Source: an uncultured Leucobacter sp. (GTDB taxonomy: Bacteria; Actinomycetota; Actinomycetes; Actinomycetales; Microbacteriaceae). From it: a DNA stretch of 9,209 nt. The stretch is taken from contig CAMFIY010000097.1 in NCBI GenBank assembly GCA_945952575.1, positions 1-9,209 on the forward strand. The letters are read 5' to 3'. Below, one piece after another: positions 1 through 5,444 of this stretch (positions are counted from its first letter, which is position 1; the number at the start of each line of letters is the position of its first letter). The notes under the pieces are model-generated. The model did not search any database. It saw only the letters and a program-made list of their open reading frames with translations, and was not told the DNA's origin. Both the position numbers and the translations under genes were made by a program.

Positions 1-909
1 GGTGCTGAGCGGCGACGCCATCCGCGGGAGCACGACCTGGGTTTCGGGATCGCCGAACCGGGCGTTGAACTCGATCACGCGCACGCCCCCGGCCGTGACG
101 ATGAGCCCGCAGTAGAGCAGTCCGATGAAGGGAGTGCCCTCGTCCTCGAGCTGCCGCACGGTCGGCAGCGCCACGGTGCGGGTGATCTCCTCGACGAAGC
201 CGTCGTTCCCGCCCGGCAACCAGGGCAGCGGCGAGTACGCGCCCATGCCGCCGGTGTTCGGGCCCGCGTCGCCGTCGAAGATGCGCTTGTAGTCCTGAGC
301 GGGGCTGAGCGGCATGACGTCGTGGCCGTCGGCGAAGAAGAAGAGCGAGACCTCCTGGCCGTCGAGAAACTCCTCGATCAGCACCTCGCCGTGCGGCGCC
401 CAGGCGGCGACGTGCGCGAGCGCGGCGGCGCGATCCTCGGTCACCAGCACGCCCTTGCCCGCGGCGAGCCCGTCGGCCTTCACGACGTAGGGGGCGCCGA
501 GATCGTCGAGCACGGCGGCGGCCTCCGCCTCGGTCGCGACGCGTACGGCGCGCCCCGTGGGCACGCCGGCCTCGGCCATGATGCGCTTGGCGAACGCCTT
601 CGAGCCCTCGAGCTGCGCCGCCGCCCGGCCCGGCCCGAACACGGGCACGCCGCGCTCGCGGAGCGGATCCGCGACGCCCGCGACGAGCGGCGCCTCGGGG
701 CCGATGACGACCAGATCGAACCCGTGCTCCAGCACGAAGTTCGTCACCGCGACGGGATCGGTGGAATCGAGGCTCGGGGTGGCGACGCCCTCGGCCGCGA
801 TGCCCGCATTGCCCGGCGCGCACACGACCTCGTGGGCGGCCTCCTCGGAGCGCAGCGCTTTGACGATGGCGTGTTCGCGGGCACCCGGCCCCAGCACGAG
901 AATCTTCAC
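1..909 (-). CDS. purD: Phosphoribosylamine-glycine ligase (GAR synthetase), 3' end cut by window edge
   Basis: ATP-dependent ligase joining glycine to 5-phosphoribosylamine to give GAR, step 2 of de novo purine synthesis, cytosolic. Only 303 residues are visible; the family is usually about 420, so the C-terminal part lies beyond position 1. Seen: N-terminal GPGAREHA (residues 7-14), ATP-grasp loop VKADGLAAGKGV (143-154), GPNTGGMGAYSP (216-227) and the metal/ATP site EFNARFGDPETQ (280-291). The start is GTG at 909, giving the family-typical MKILVLG N-terminus; no ATG competes nearby. There is no Shine-Dalgarno site, but a TAGGCT hexamer ends 6 bases before the GTG, which suggests a leaderless mRNA. 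It is divergent from the sterol-carrier gene across 155 bp. It is not clustered with the other purine genes except by being about 1.5 kb from purF. Identification is secure. Confidence 0.97.
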   Translation of the reverse strand, partial: MKILVLGPGAREHAIVKALRSEEAAHEVVCAPGNAGIAAEGVATPSLDSTDPVAVTNFVLEHGFDLVVIGPEAPLVAGVADPLRERGVPVFGPGRAAAQLEGSKAFAKRIMAEAGVPTGRAVRVATEAEAAAVLDDLGAPYVVKADGLAAGKGVLVTEDRAAALAHVAAWAPHGEVLIEEFLDGQEVSLFFFADGHDVMPLSPAQDYKRIFDGDAGPNTGGMGAYSPLPWLPGGNDGFVEEITRTVALPTVRQLEDEGTPFIGLLYCGLIVTAGGVRVIEFNARFGDPETQVVLPRMASPLST

Positions 910-915
910 CCGACC

Positions 916-921
916 AGCCTA
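916..921 (-). promoter_or_regulatory. -10 hexamer TAGGCT of purD (leaderless)
   Basis: Reading leftward, TAGGCT is followed by GGTCGG and then the purD GTG. This matches the actinobacterial TANNNT -10 with the first transcribed base at the start codon. No convincing -35 is visible. Confidence 0.55.
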
Positions 922-1051
922 CTTGGCCGCGGTCGCGGTTCCGGGGCGCACGTCGTGTCCGAGGGTGCGCCTCGTGGAAGCGATACGGCGCGCGCGATGC
1001 GCCGAGCGGCGATGCGGGCTCCGGAGGCCCGCGGGGGTCGGACCCGGCCCC

Positions 1052-1057
1052 TAGGCT
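1052..1057 (+). promoter_or_regulatory. -10 hexamer TAGGCT of the sterol-carrier gene (leaderless)
   Basis: TAGGCT, then 7 bases, then ATG at 1065. The shared 8-mer TAGGCTGG also precedes purD and purM. It supports the ATG at 1065 over the GTG two codons upstream (1059), which would lie inside the promoter-to-start spacer. Confidence 0.55.
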
Positions 1058-1064
1058 GGTGGGC

Positions 1065-1439
1065 ATGGCGAAGCGCAGGATCTCGGAGGCCGACGGCATG
1101 GCCGCCGTGCGTGCCGCGCTCGCCGGCGACGGTGCGCGGCAGATCGTCGCGACGGCGACGCGATTCCTGCTCGAGGAGCTCGCCGAGCGGGCACCGGGCA
1201 ACGCGCTCGAGGTGCGCGTGCCGCCGTTCGGCGCGACGCAGTGCCTTCCCGGCCCGCGGCACACCCGCGGCACACCGCCGGGAGTCGTCGAAACCGATCC
1301 CGCGACCTGGCTCGCGCTCGCCACGGGGGCGCTGGAGTGGGACGAGGCGCTCGCCGCCGCACGCGTGACCGCGTCCGGGGTGCGTGCGGATCTCTCCTCG
1401 CTCCTGCCGGTGATCCGGATGGCGCCCAGGGAGACCTGA
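1065..1439 (+). CDS. Sterol-carrier family protein (SCP_3-like)
   Basis: A 124-residue soluble protein with no signal peptide or membrane helix. It resembles the short actinobacterial sterol-carrier-like (SCP_3) proteins. Visible family-type motifs are LEVRVPPFGA (residues 48-57), HTRGTPP (66-72), ETDPATWLALATG (76-88) and ASGVRADLSSLLP (103-115). Real sterol carriers bind lipids in a hydrophobic tunnel; bacterial members have no established substrate, so lipid binding is inference from the family. ATG at 1065 is chosen because a TAGGCT -10 sits 7 bases upstream and no Shine-Dalgarno is present. It is the first of three co-oriented genes, 12 bases before the next. Family recognition is from remembered motif wording, not a search. 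Confidence 0.85.
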   Translation: MAKRRISEADGMAAVRAALAGDGARQIVATATRFLLEELAERAPGNALEVRVPPFGATQCLPGPRHTRGTPPGVVETDPATWLALATGALEWDEALAAARVTASGVRADLSSLLPVIRMAPRET

Positions 1440-1445
1440 GACAAT
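1440..1445 (+). promoter_or_regulatory. Possible -10 (GACAAT) for the two-helix protein
   Basis: GACAAT lies 6 bases before the ATG at 1452 and directly follows the preceding stop codon (TGA, 1437-1439). Its first base deviates from TANNNT. AGGGA at 1446-1450 is only one base from the ATG, too close to act as a normal ribosome binding site. A leaderless start is therefore the better reading, though weaker than for the neighbours. Confidence 0.35.
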
Positions 1446-1451
1446 AGGGAC

Positions 1452-1901
1452 ATGACACAGACCGAGCCGACCGAGCAGCCTGCCCCCGTGACCGGGAGCC
1501 GGGCCGGGACCGGCGACGCGGCGGACGCCGACGGCGTTCCCGCCCCCGAGGCCGTCGAGGCTCCACGGGTCGACGACGCGCAGGCGCAGGCCGAGCGGGA
1601 GGCCGCTGCGGAGGCGGCGGCACCGCGTACGGAAGCTGAGGTGGGACTTGTACGTTCTGTCCGGTATGGTCGTATTCTGGTTGTGGGCGCCGCCATCGGC
1701 GCCGTGATCGCAGCCATTGCTGCGCTCGCCTTCCCGGTGGCGCCCGATGCGACGTACGAGCTCGGCCAGGCGGTCGGTTTCGCGCTGGTCATCGGGGCAG
1801 TGATCGGACTCACTCTCGGAGCGGTTCTGGCTCTGGTGCTGGGCAGTGTGGCGAAGCGCAGCCGCGGGGCCGCCCTCGCGATGCACACCGACGTGCGATA
1901 A
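1452..1901 (+). CDS. Hypothetical membrane protein, two transmembrane helices
   Basis: 149 residues, function unknown. Residues 1-65 are a disordered, strongly acidic and Ala/Pro-rich tail (many Glu, Asp, Ala, Pro, Thr). A basic stretch VRSVRYGR (67-74) leads into helix 1 (about 74-95) and, after a short acidic loop, helix 2 (about 107-130). The C-terminus is short and basic (AKRSRG). By the positive-inside rule the short loop faces outside and both ends face the cytoplasm. The gene lies between the sterol-carrier gene and tatA, with 12 and 34 bp gaps, so it may be co-transcribed with both. I recall similar small proteins in Microbacteriaceae but no assigned role. A link to Tat export rests on neighbourhood alone. 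Confidence 0.85.
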   Translation: MTQTEPTEQPAPVTGSRAGTGDAADADGVPAPEAVEAPRVDDAQAQAEREAAAEAAAPRTEAEVGLVRSVRYGRILVVGAAIGAVIAAIAALAFPVAPDATYELGQAVGFALVIGAVIGLTLGAVLALVLGSVAKRSRGAALAMHTDVR

Positions 1902-1904
1902 GCT
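1899..1904 (+). promoter_or_regulatory. Possible -10 (TAAGCT) of tatA
   Basis: TAAGCT overlaps the stop of the upstream gene and would start transcription near 1911, leaving a leader of about 25 bases that contains the tatA ribosome binding site. tatA could thus have its own promoter as well as read-through from upstream. Confidence 0.35.
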
Positions 1905-1920
1905 GACAAGACTCATTGAT

Positions 1921-1925
1921 CGGAG
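1921..1925 (+). promoter_or_regulatory. Shine-Dalgarno site of tatA
   Basis: CGGAG, 10 bases before the ATG at 1936. It contrasts with the leaderless starts of most other genes here. Confidence 0.5.
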
Positions 1926-1935
1926 TAATTGACTT

Positions 1936-2157
1936 ATGGGAAACCTGTTCGCCGGGCCTCACATCTGGATCGTCCTCTTCATTATCATCCTGCTCTTCGG
2001 CGCTCCGAAGCTGCCTGCGCTGGCGCGGAGCCTCGGCCAGTCGATGCGGATCCTGAAGAAGGAGGTCACCGACAAGGATGGTGAGGGTGCCGATGCCGCG
2101 AAGTCGGAGGCCGACGCCTCGAGCTCTGAGAAGCCGAGCACCGAGAAGTCGGAGTAG
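1936..2157 (+). CDS. tatA: Sec-independent protein translocase subunit TatA
   Basis: 73-residue pore-forming subunit of the twin-arginine translocase, which exports folded proteins across the cytoplasmic membrane. Seen: a short N-terminus, one membrane helix (about residues 10-22, ILLF end), the hallmark FGAPKLPALARSLGQ hinge and start of the amphipathic helix (21-35), a basic helix end (MRILKKE), then a charged, disordered Ser/Glu/Lys/Asp tail. Length fits actinobacterial TatA rather than the longer TatB. tatC is not in the window; in many actinobacteria it lies elsewhere or adjacent, so nothing follows from its absence. Third gene of the 1065-2157 set and closed by a strong intrinsic terminator. 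Confidence 0.95.
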   Translation: MGNLFAGPHIWIVLFIIILLFGAPKLPALARSLGQSMRILKKEVTDKDGEGADAAKSEADASSSEKPSTEKSE

Positions 2158-2162
2158 TCCTC

Positions 2163-2182
2163 CGGGGTCGCCTTCGACCCCG
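2163..2182 (+). other. Hairpin just after the tatA stop
   Basis: CGGGGTCG, loop CCTT, CGACCCCG: a perfect 8-bp stem starting 5 bases after the stop codon. No T-run follows, so it is more likely an mRNA 3' stabilising structure or an accessory to the terminator 20 bases downstream than a terminator itself. Confidence 0.4.
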
Positions 2183-2199
2183 TCGAGGAGTCAGACCTG

Positions 2200-2229
2200 A
2201 AGCAGGGGCCGAGAGGCCCCTGCTTTTTT
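2200..2229 (+). terminator. Rho-independent terminator of the tatA transcription unit
   Basis: AGCAGGGGCC, loop GAGA, GGCCCCTGCT, running into six T residues (2224-2229). The stem is at least 10 bp and perfect, extended by an A-T pair at 2200/2225. It ends transcription from the left. On the opposite strand the trailing sequence is poor in T, so it should act mainly on the + strand. Confidence 0.93.
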
Positions 2230-2257
2230 CGCGCCCAGGAGAGGCCGACTCCGATCC

Positions 2258-2285
2258 GTTCAGCCCTCCTGCGTGGCCTCGACCC
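2258..2285 (-). repeat. Imperfect copy of the last codons of purF
   Basis: 26 of 28 bases match 2362-2389, which holds the end of purF. Read leftward, the copy encodes VEATQEG plus TGA; the genuine purF end is VEATQES plus TGA. The offset is 104 bases, so the copy is not in frame with purF and is not translated as part of it. Both differences are transitions. Confidence 0.7.
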
Positions 2286-2301
2286 CGGCCAGGCGCTCGA
2301 G

Positions 2302-2318
2302 ACGGAGCATCGCTCCGT
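2302..2318 (-). other. Hairpin downstream of purF
   Basis: ACGGAGC, 3-base loop, GCTCCGT: a perfect 7-bp stem 46 bases after the purF stop. No T-run follows on the minus strand, so a terminator role is weakly supported. It lies between the two copies of the purF tail. Confidence 0.3.
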
Positions 2319-2361
2319 GCGCCGTTGCCGCCGCGTGAGCGGACGAGGTTACTCCGGCCTC

Positions 2362-2389
2362 GTTCAGCTCTCCTGCGTGGCTTCGACCC
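2362..2389 (-). repeat. Original copy of the purF tail repeat
   Basis: This segment contains the stop and last codons of purF and pairs with 2258-2285 as a direct repeat, 28 bases with 2 mismatches. Confidence 0.7.
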
Positions 2390-3824
2390 AGGAGAGGTAC
2401 TCCTCGTCGATGTTCCCCGTGATGTACTTCCCGGTGAAGCAGCTGCTCTCGAGCTCGGTCACCCGGTCCTGCCCCGCGAGGATGGCGCGATCCATCCCCT
2501 CGACGGTCTGGTAGATCAGGCGATCGGCGCTCATCTCGTTCGCGATCTCCGCATAGCTGCGGCCGTGGGCGATCAGCTCGCGTCGCGTCGGCATGTTGAT
2601 CCCGTAGACGTGCGGGAAGAGCACGGGGGGAGCGGCCGAGGCGAAGGTCACCGAGGCGGCTCCGGCGGTGCGGGCCATCTCGACGATCTCGCGGGAGGTC
2701 GTGCCGCGCACGATGGAGTCGTCGACGAGGAGCACGTTCTTGCCGCGGAACTCCGAGCTCATGGCGTTCAGCTTCTGGCGCACGCTGCGCTTGCGCACCG
2801 CCTGCCCGGGCATGATGAACGTGCGGCCGACGTAGTGGTTCTTGAAGAAGCCCTCCCGATAGTCGATCCCGAGCTTCGCCGCGAGCTGCATGGCGCTCGG
2901 CCGGCCCGAGTCCGGGATCGGCATGACCACGTCGATGTCGCCGGCCGGCAGTTCGGCGGTGATCTGCTCGGCGAGCATGTCCCCCAGGCGCAGACGGGCC
3001 TCGTAGACGGAGATGCCGCTCAGCACCGAGTCGGGGCGGGCCAGATAGATGTACTCGAACGAGCACGGGACGAGGCGCGGGTTCACGGCGCACTGGCGCG
3101 AGTACATCCAGCCGTCCGGCGAGATCAGGATCGCCTCGCCCGGCTCGACATCGCGCACGAGCTCGTAGCCGCCCGATTCGAGCACGAGCGATTCGGAGGC
3201 GACGATCCACTCGTCCCGACCGCCGGCGCCTTCCCGTCGACCCAGCACCAGGGGGCGGATGCCGTAGGGGTCGCGGAACGCGAGGAGCCCGTGTCCGGCG
3301 ATCAGCGCGATCGCCGCGTAGGATCCCTCGACCCGCTCATGCAGCCGCGAGACGGCGTCGAACACCTGGTCCGCGGTGAGCGAGAGACCCGAGATGCCGG
3401 CCTGCAGCTCGTTCGCGAGGACGTTGAGCAGCAGGTCGGTGTGCGAGGGCGTGTTGAGGTGGCGGCGATCCACGTTGTAGAGCTCGGCGGTGAGCTCGCG
3501 CGTGTTGGTGAGGTTGCCGTTGTGCACCAGGATGATGCCGTAGGGGGCGTTCACGTAGAAGGGCTGAGCCTCCTCTTCGCGGAATGCGTTGCCGCGGGTG
3601 GCGTAACGGACGTGGCCGAGGCCGATCTCGCCCATCAACTGCCGCATGTCCCGGGTGCGATAGGCCTCGCGGACCTGGCCGCGCGCCTTCACCATATGGA
3701 ACTGGTCGCCCTCGGCCGTGGCGATGCCCGTCGAGTCCTGACCACGGTGCTGCAGGAGCAGCAGGCTGTCGTAGATCTGCTGGTTGACCGGTTCGGTGGA
3801 GACGATACCGACGATTCCGCACAT
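2364..3824 (-). CDS. purF: Amidophosphoribosyltransferase
   Basis: Commits PRPP to purine synthesis: glutamine-derived ammonia replaces pyrophosphate to give phosphoribosylamine (step 1). 486 residues. Residues 1 to about 235 are the N-terminal-nucleophile glutaminase domain: Cys2 right after the initiator Met (MCGIVGI), LLLLQHRGQDSTG (21-33), HVRYATRG (71-78), LVHNGNLTN (99-107). The rest is the type-I phosphoribosyltransferase domain, with PRPP loop VLLVDDSIVRGT (364-375) and PDSGRPSAM (304-312). The start is ATG at 3824 because the catalytic Cys must follow Met; there is no propeptide. Of the four cysteines that bind the Fe-S cluster in the Bacillus enzyme, Cys254 and Cys462 seem kept but the other two are absent (FPHVYG, ESSC), so a cluster is unlikely. 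A weak AGGAG lies 12 bases upstream. Divergent from purM. Confidence 0.97.
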   Translation of the reverse strand: MCGIVGIVSTEPVNQQIYDSLLLLQHRGQDSTGIATAEGDQFHMVKARGQVREAYRTRDMRQLMGEIGLGHVRYATRGNAFREEEAQPFYVNAPYGIILVHNGNLTNTRELTAELYNVDRRHLNTPSHTDLLLNVLANELQAGISGLSLTADQVFDAVSRLHERVEGSYAAIALIAGHGLLAFRDPYGIRPLVLGRREGAGGRDEWIVASESLVLESGGYELVRDVEPGEAILISPDGWMYSRQCAVNPRLVPCSFEYIYLARPDSVLSGISVYEARLRLGDMLAEQITAELPAGDIDVVMPIPDSGRPSAMQLAAKLGIDYREGFFKNHYVGRTFIMPGQAVRKRSVRQKLNAMSSEFRGKNVLLVDDSIVRGTTSREIVEMARTAGAASVTFASAAPPVLFPHVYGINMPTRRELIAHGRSYAEIANEMSADRLIYQTVEGMDRAILAGQDRVTELESSCFTGKYITGNIDEEYLSWVEATQES

Positions 3825-3836
3825 GCTGAGTGGATG

Positions 3837-3841
3837 CTCCT
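3837..3841 (-). promoter_or_regulatory. Shine-Dalgarno site of purF
   Basis: AGGAG read leftward, 12 bases before the ATG at 3824. The spacing is long, but it is the only candidate, and the start is fixed independently by the catalytic Cys2. Confidence 0.45.
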
Positions 3842-3855
3842 GCGAGAAGAGGGAG

Positions 3856-3873
3856 GCCGCCGTATTCGGCGGC
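3856..3873 (-). promoter_or_regulatory. Hairpin or operator in the purF leader
   Basis: GCCGCCG, 4 bases, CGGCGGC: a perfect 7-bp inverted repeat in the 92-bp gap between divergent purF and purM, 32 bases before the purF ATG. It could be a repressor site for the divergent pair or a leader hairpin in purF mRNA. There is no T-run, so it does not look like an attenuator terminator. Confidence 0.35.
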
Positions 3874-3904
3874 TGCGACCAGTCTCCCACATCGCGCCGC
3901 ACGG

Positions 3905-3910
3905 TAGGCT
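3905..3910 (+). promoter_or_regulatory. -10 hexamer TAGGCT of purM (leaderless)
   Basis: TAGGCT, 6 bases, then GTG at 3917. This is the same TAGGCTGG core as before purD and the sterol-carrier gene. It fixes the GTG as the start in the absence of any Shine-Dalgarno site. Confidence 0.55.
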
Positions 3911-3916
3911 GGGTGC

Positions 3917-5047
3917 GTGAGCCAGCCTAACTCCGACCGTGTCGATGAACCCAACGCGTACGCCCGGGCGGGGGTCGATACGGCCGCCGGGGATCTCGCG
4001 GTCGAGCTGATGAAGTCGGCCGTGGCGCGAACCCACGGGCCCGAGGTGGTCGGCGGCGTCGGCGGTTTCGCCGGACTCTTCGACGCGTCGGCGCTCAAGG
4101 AGTACCGCCGCCCGCTGCTCGCCAGCGCCACCGACGGCGTCGGCACCAAGGTCGCGATCGCGCAGGCCATGGACATCCACGACACCATCGGCCAGGATCT
4201 CGTCGCGATGATCGTCGACGACATCGTCGTGGTCGGAGCGAAGCCGCTCGCCATGACCGACTACATCGCCTGCGGCAAGGTGGTGCCCCAGCGCATCGCC
4301 GATATCGTGCGCGGGATCGCGGAGGCCTGCGAGGCGACCGGTACCGCGCTGGTCGGCGGCGAGACCGCCGAGCATCCCGGCCTGCTGGGCGAGGACGACT
4401 ACGACGTGGCCGGTGCGGCCGTCGGCGTCGTCGAGGCGGACGAGCTGCTCGGCCCCGATCGCGTGCGCGACGGCGACGTGGTGCTGGCCATGGCCGCCTC
4501 CGGACTCCACTCGAACGGCTTCTCGCTGGTCAGGCACATCCTCGCCGATCGCGGCGTCGCCTACGCGGATCACGCGGCGGATCTCGGCACCAGCTACGGC
4601 GAGGCGCTGCTCGTGCCGACCGCGCTCTACACCGGACCGCTGCTCCGCGTGCTCGGCGATCCGGTGCTGAACGGCGCGATCCACAGCCTGAGCCACGTGA
4701 CGGGCGGCGGGATCGCCGCGAACCTGGCGCGCGTGCTGCCGGTCGGCACCTGGGTGGAGGTGGACCGCGGGTCCTGGTCGCCGCTGCCGGTGTTCCGGCA
4801 CCTGGCGGTGCTGGGCGGGCACACGCTCGAGAGCCTCGAGGGCGCCTGGAACCTCGGCATCGGCATGTTCGCCGTGGTGGACGCCGCGCGTGCGGATGCG
4901 GTAGCCGCCGCACTGCGCGCGGAGGGCGTCGAGACCTGGGCCGCCGGCACCGTCTCGACCGCGGAGCGCGGACTCGACGGGTTCGAGCAGGGCGCCAAGG
5001 GCGTGCAGGGCGGTGCGGTCAGGCTGGTCGGCCACTACTCCGCATAG
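3917..5047 (+). CDS. purM: Phosphoribosylformylglycinamidine cyclo-ligase (AIR synthetase)
   Basis: Closes the imidazole ring, FGAM plus ATP to AIR, step 5 of purine synthesis; a cytosolic dimer. 376 residues, slightly longer than the usual 340-360 because of a variable N-terminal stretch of about 14 residues. Motifs: YARAGVD (15-21), ATP-binding ATDGVGTK (71-78), DDIVVVGAKPL (101-111), GGETAEHPG (147-155), SGLHSNGFSL (195-204) and HVTGGGIAANL (260-270). GTG start at 3917, chosen from the TAGGCT box 6 bases upstream; an ATG-led in-frame start before the conserved YARAGVD is absent. In Mycobacterium purF and purM run in the same direction; here they are head to head, so they cannot share an mRNA. 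It converges on DUF3073 with a 63-bp gap. Confidence 0.97.
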   Translation: MSQPNSDRVDEPNAYARAGVDTAAGDLAVELMKSAVARTHGPEVVGGVGGFAGLFDASALKEYRRPLLASATDGVGTKVAIAQAMDIHDTIGQDLVAMIVDDIVVVGAKPLAMTDYIACGKVVPQRIADIVRGIAEACEATGTALVGGETAEHPGLLGEDDYDVAGAAVGVVEADELLGPDRVRDGDVVLAMAASGLHSNGFSLVRHILADRGVAYADHAADLGTSYGEALLVPTALYTGPLLRVLGDPVLNGAIHSLSHVTGGGIAANLARVLPVGTWVEVDRGSWSPLPVFRHLAVLGGHTLESLEGAWNLGIGMFAVVDAARADAVAAALRAEGVETWAAGTVSTAERGLDGFEQGAKGVQGGAVRLVGHYSA

Positions 5048-5068
5048 GAGGACCGGGGCCGATGTCGG

Positions 5069-5103
5069 GAACGCGCTCGACCGTCGAGGCGAGCGACGCG
5101 TTC
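5069..5103. terminator. Possible bidirectional stem between purM and DUF3073 genes
   Basis: Outer arms GAACGCG and CGCGTTC (7 bp) enclose inner arms CTCGA and TCGAG with loop CCG; eight bases bulge on the 3' side. It lies in the 63-bp gap between convergent stops, the expected place for a shared stop. There is no T-run on either strand, so intrinsic termination is doubtful. Confidence 0.3.
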
Positions 5104-5110
5104 GGACCGA

Positions 5111-5290
5111 CTAGTCCTCGTCGTCCGAATCCTCGTCGTTGTATTTGTCGGCGTACTCGGCCCAGGGATCCTCTTCGGAATGCTTGGCACCGAGCTCGCG
5201 CTCAAGCGCGGAGAGGTTGGTGTCGGGGCTGAAATACTTCAGCTCCCGTGCGACCTTGGTGTGCTTTGCTTTTTGACGGCCGCGCCCCAT
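5111..5290 (-). CDS. DUF3073 family small protein
   Basis: 59 residues, function unknown. A basic N-terminus (MGRGRQKAKHTKVAREL) is followed by LKYFSPDTNLSALERELG (residues 17-34), PWAEYADKY (42-50) and a strongly acidic C-terminus ending in Asp/Glu repeats. This is the typical DUF3073 layout of actinobacteria, where the gene is commonly next to purM, as here. The charge polarity suggests a binding partner (nucleic acid or protein) but nothing shows which. The ATG at 5290 is preferred over an upstream in-frame ATG at 5362 because AAGGGGGT lies 5 bases before it and the conserved family sequence begins there. The extra 24 codons would run through a nested palindrome. Confidence 0.93.
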   Translation of the reverse strand: MGRGRQKAKHTKVARELKYFSPDTNLSALERELGAKHSEEDPWAEYADKYNDEDSDDED

Positions 5291-5295
5291 GCGTG

Positions 5296-5303
5296 ACCCC
5301 CTT
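5296..5303 (-). promoter_or_regulatory. Shine-Dalgarno site of the DUF3073 gene
   Basis: AAGGGGGT read leftward, 5 bases before the ATG at 5290. It decides this start over the upstream ATG. Confidence 0.65.
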
Positions 5304-5313
5304 ACACATTCGG

Positions 5314-5353
5314 GCCTCGCGAAAACGCATGTGAGACACATGGCCCGCGAGGC
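5314..5353 (-). promoter_or_regulatory. Nested palindrome in the DUF3073 leader
   Basis: Outer arms GCCTCGCG and CGCGAGGC (8 bp, perfect) surround inner arms CATGTG and CACATG (6 bp, 3-base loop), separated by a 6/3-base internal loop. In the DUF3073 mRNA this would fold into a long stem ending about 10 bases before the Shine-Dalgarno site. It could be a structured leader that gates translation, or a DNA operator shared with the divergent gene at 5457. I do not recognise it as a known riboswitch. Confidence 0.45.
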
Positions 5354-5383
5354 ATATTTCAACTCAATAGACGTATGGGGTGA

Positions 5384-5389
5384 AGCTTA
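5384..5389 (-). promoter_or_regulatory. Possible -10 (TAAGCT) of the DUF3073 gene
   Basis: Read leftward, TAAGCT fits TANNNT and would start transcription about 30 bases before the nested palindrome, giving a leader of roughly 85-90 bases. Other AT-rich hexamers in 5354-5380 are possible; the choice is weak. Confidence 0.25.
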
Positions 5390-5402
5390 CCACGCGCACC
5401 CT

Positions 5403-5417
5403 CACGCAGAATGCGTG
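5403..5417 (+). promoter_or_regulatory. Operator-like palindrome
   Basis: CACGCA, 3 bases, TGCGTG: perfect 6-bp half-sites, 28 bases before the -10 of the gene at 5457, just upstream of its expected -35. Confidence 0.3.
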
Positions 5418-5423
5418 CGTCGG

Positions 5424-5444
5424 TCCGTCGCCCCGGCCGACGGA
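5424..5444 (+). promoter_or_regulatory. Operator-like inverted repeat between -35 and -10
   Basis: TCCGTCG, 7 bases, CGACGGA: perfect 7-bp half-sites 14 bases centre to centre, ending directly at the TACGAT -10 of the gene at 5457. A regulator bound here would occlude the promoter. Confidence 0.4.

Noticed and set aside
980..1050. Repeated GCGATGCG and GC-rich palindromes between purD and the sterol-carrier gene
   Set aside because: Short and expected by chance at this G+C content; no arms longer than five bases with clean symmetry.
322..1368. 348-codon plus-strand open frame opposite purD and running into the sterol-carrier gene
   Set aside because: Incompatible with purD and with the secure sterol-carrier frame; no family resemblance.
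2325..3920. 531-codon plus-strand open frame opposite purF
   Set aside because: It mirrors purF codons, lacks a recognisable protein family or start site, and its composition (Arg, Gly, Ala, His rich) is typical of antisense frames in high-GC DNA.
3689..5035. 448-codon minus-strand open frame opposite purM
   Set aside because: It overlaps purM completely and part of purF in another frame; the sequence has the low-complexity look of an antisense frame.
5291..5362. Upstream ATG extending DUF3073 by 24 residues
   Set aside because: The added residues do not look like the family, and the Shine-Dalgarno AAGGGGGT is placed for the ATG at 5290.
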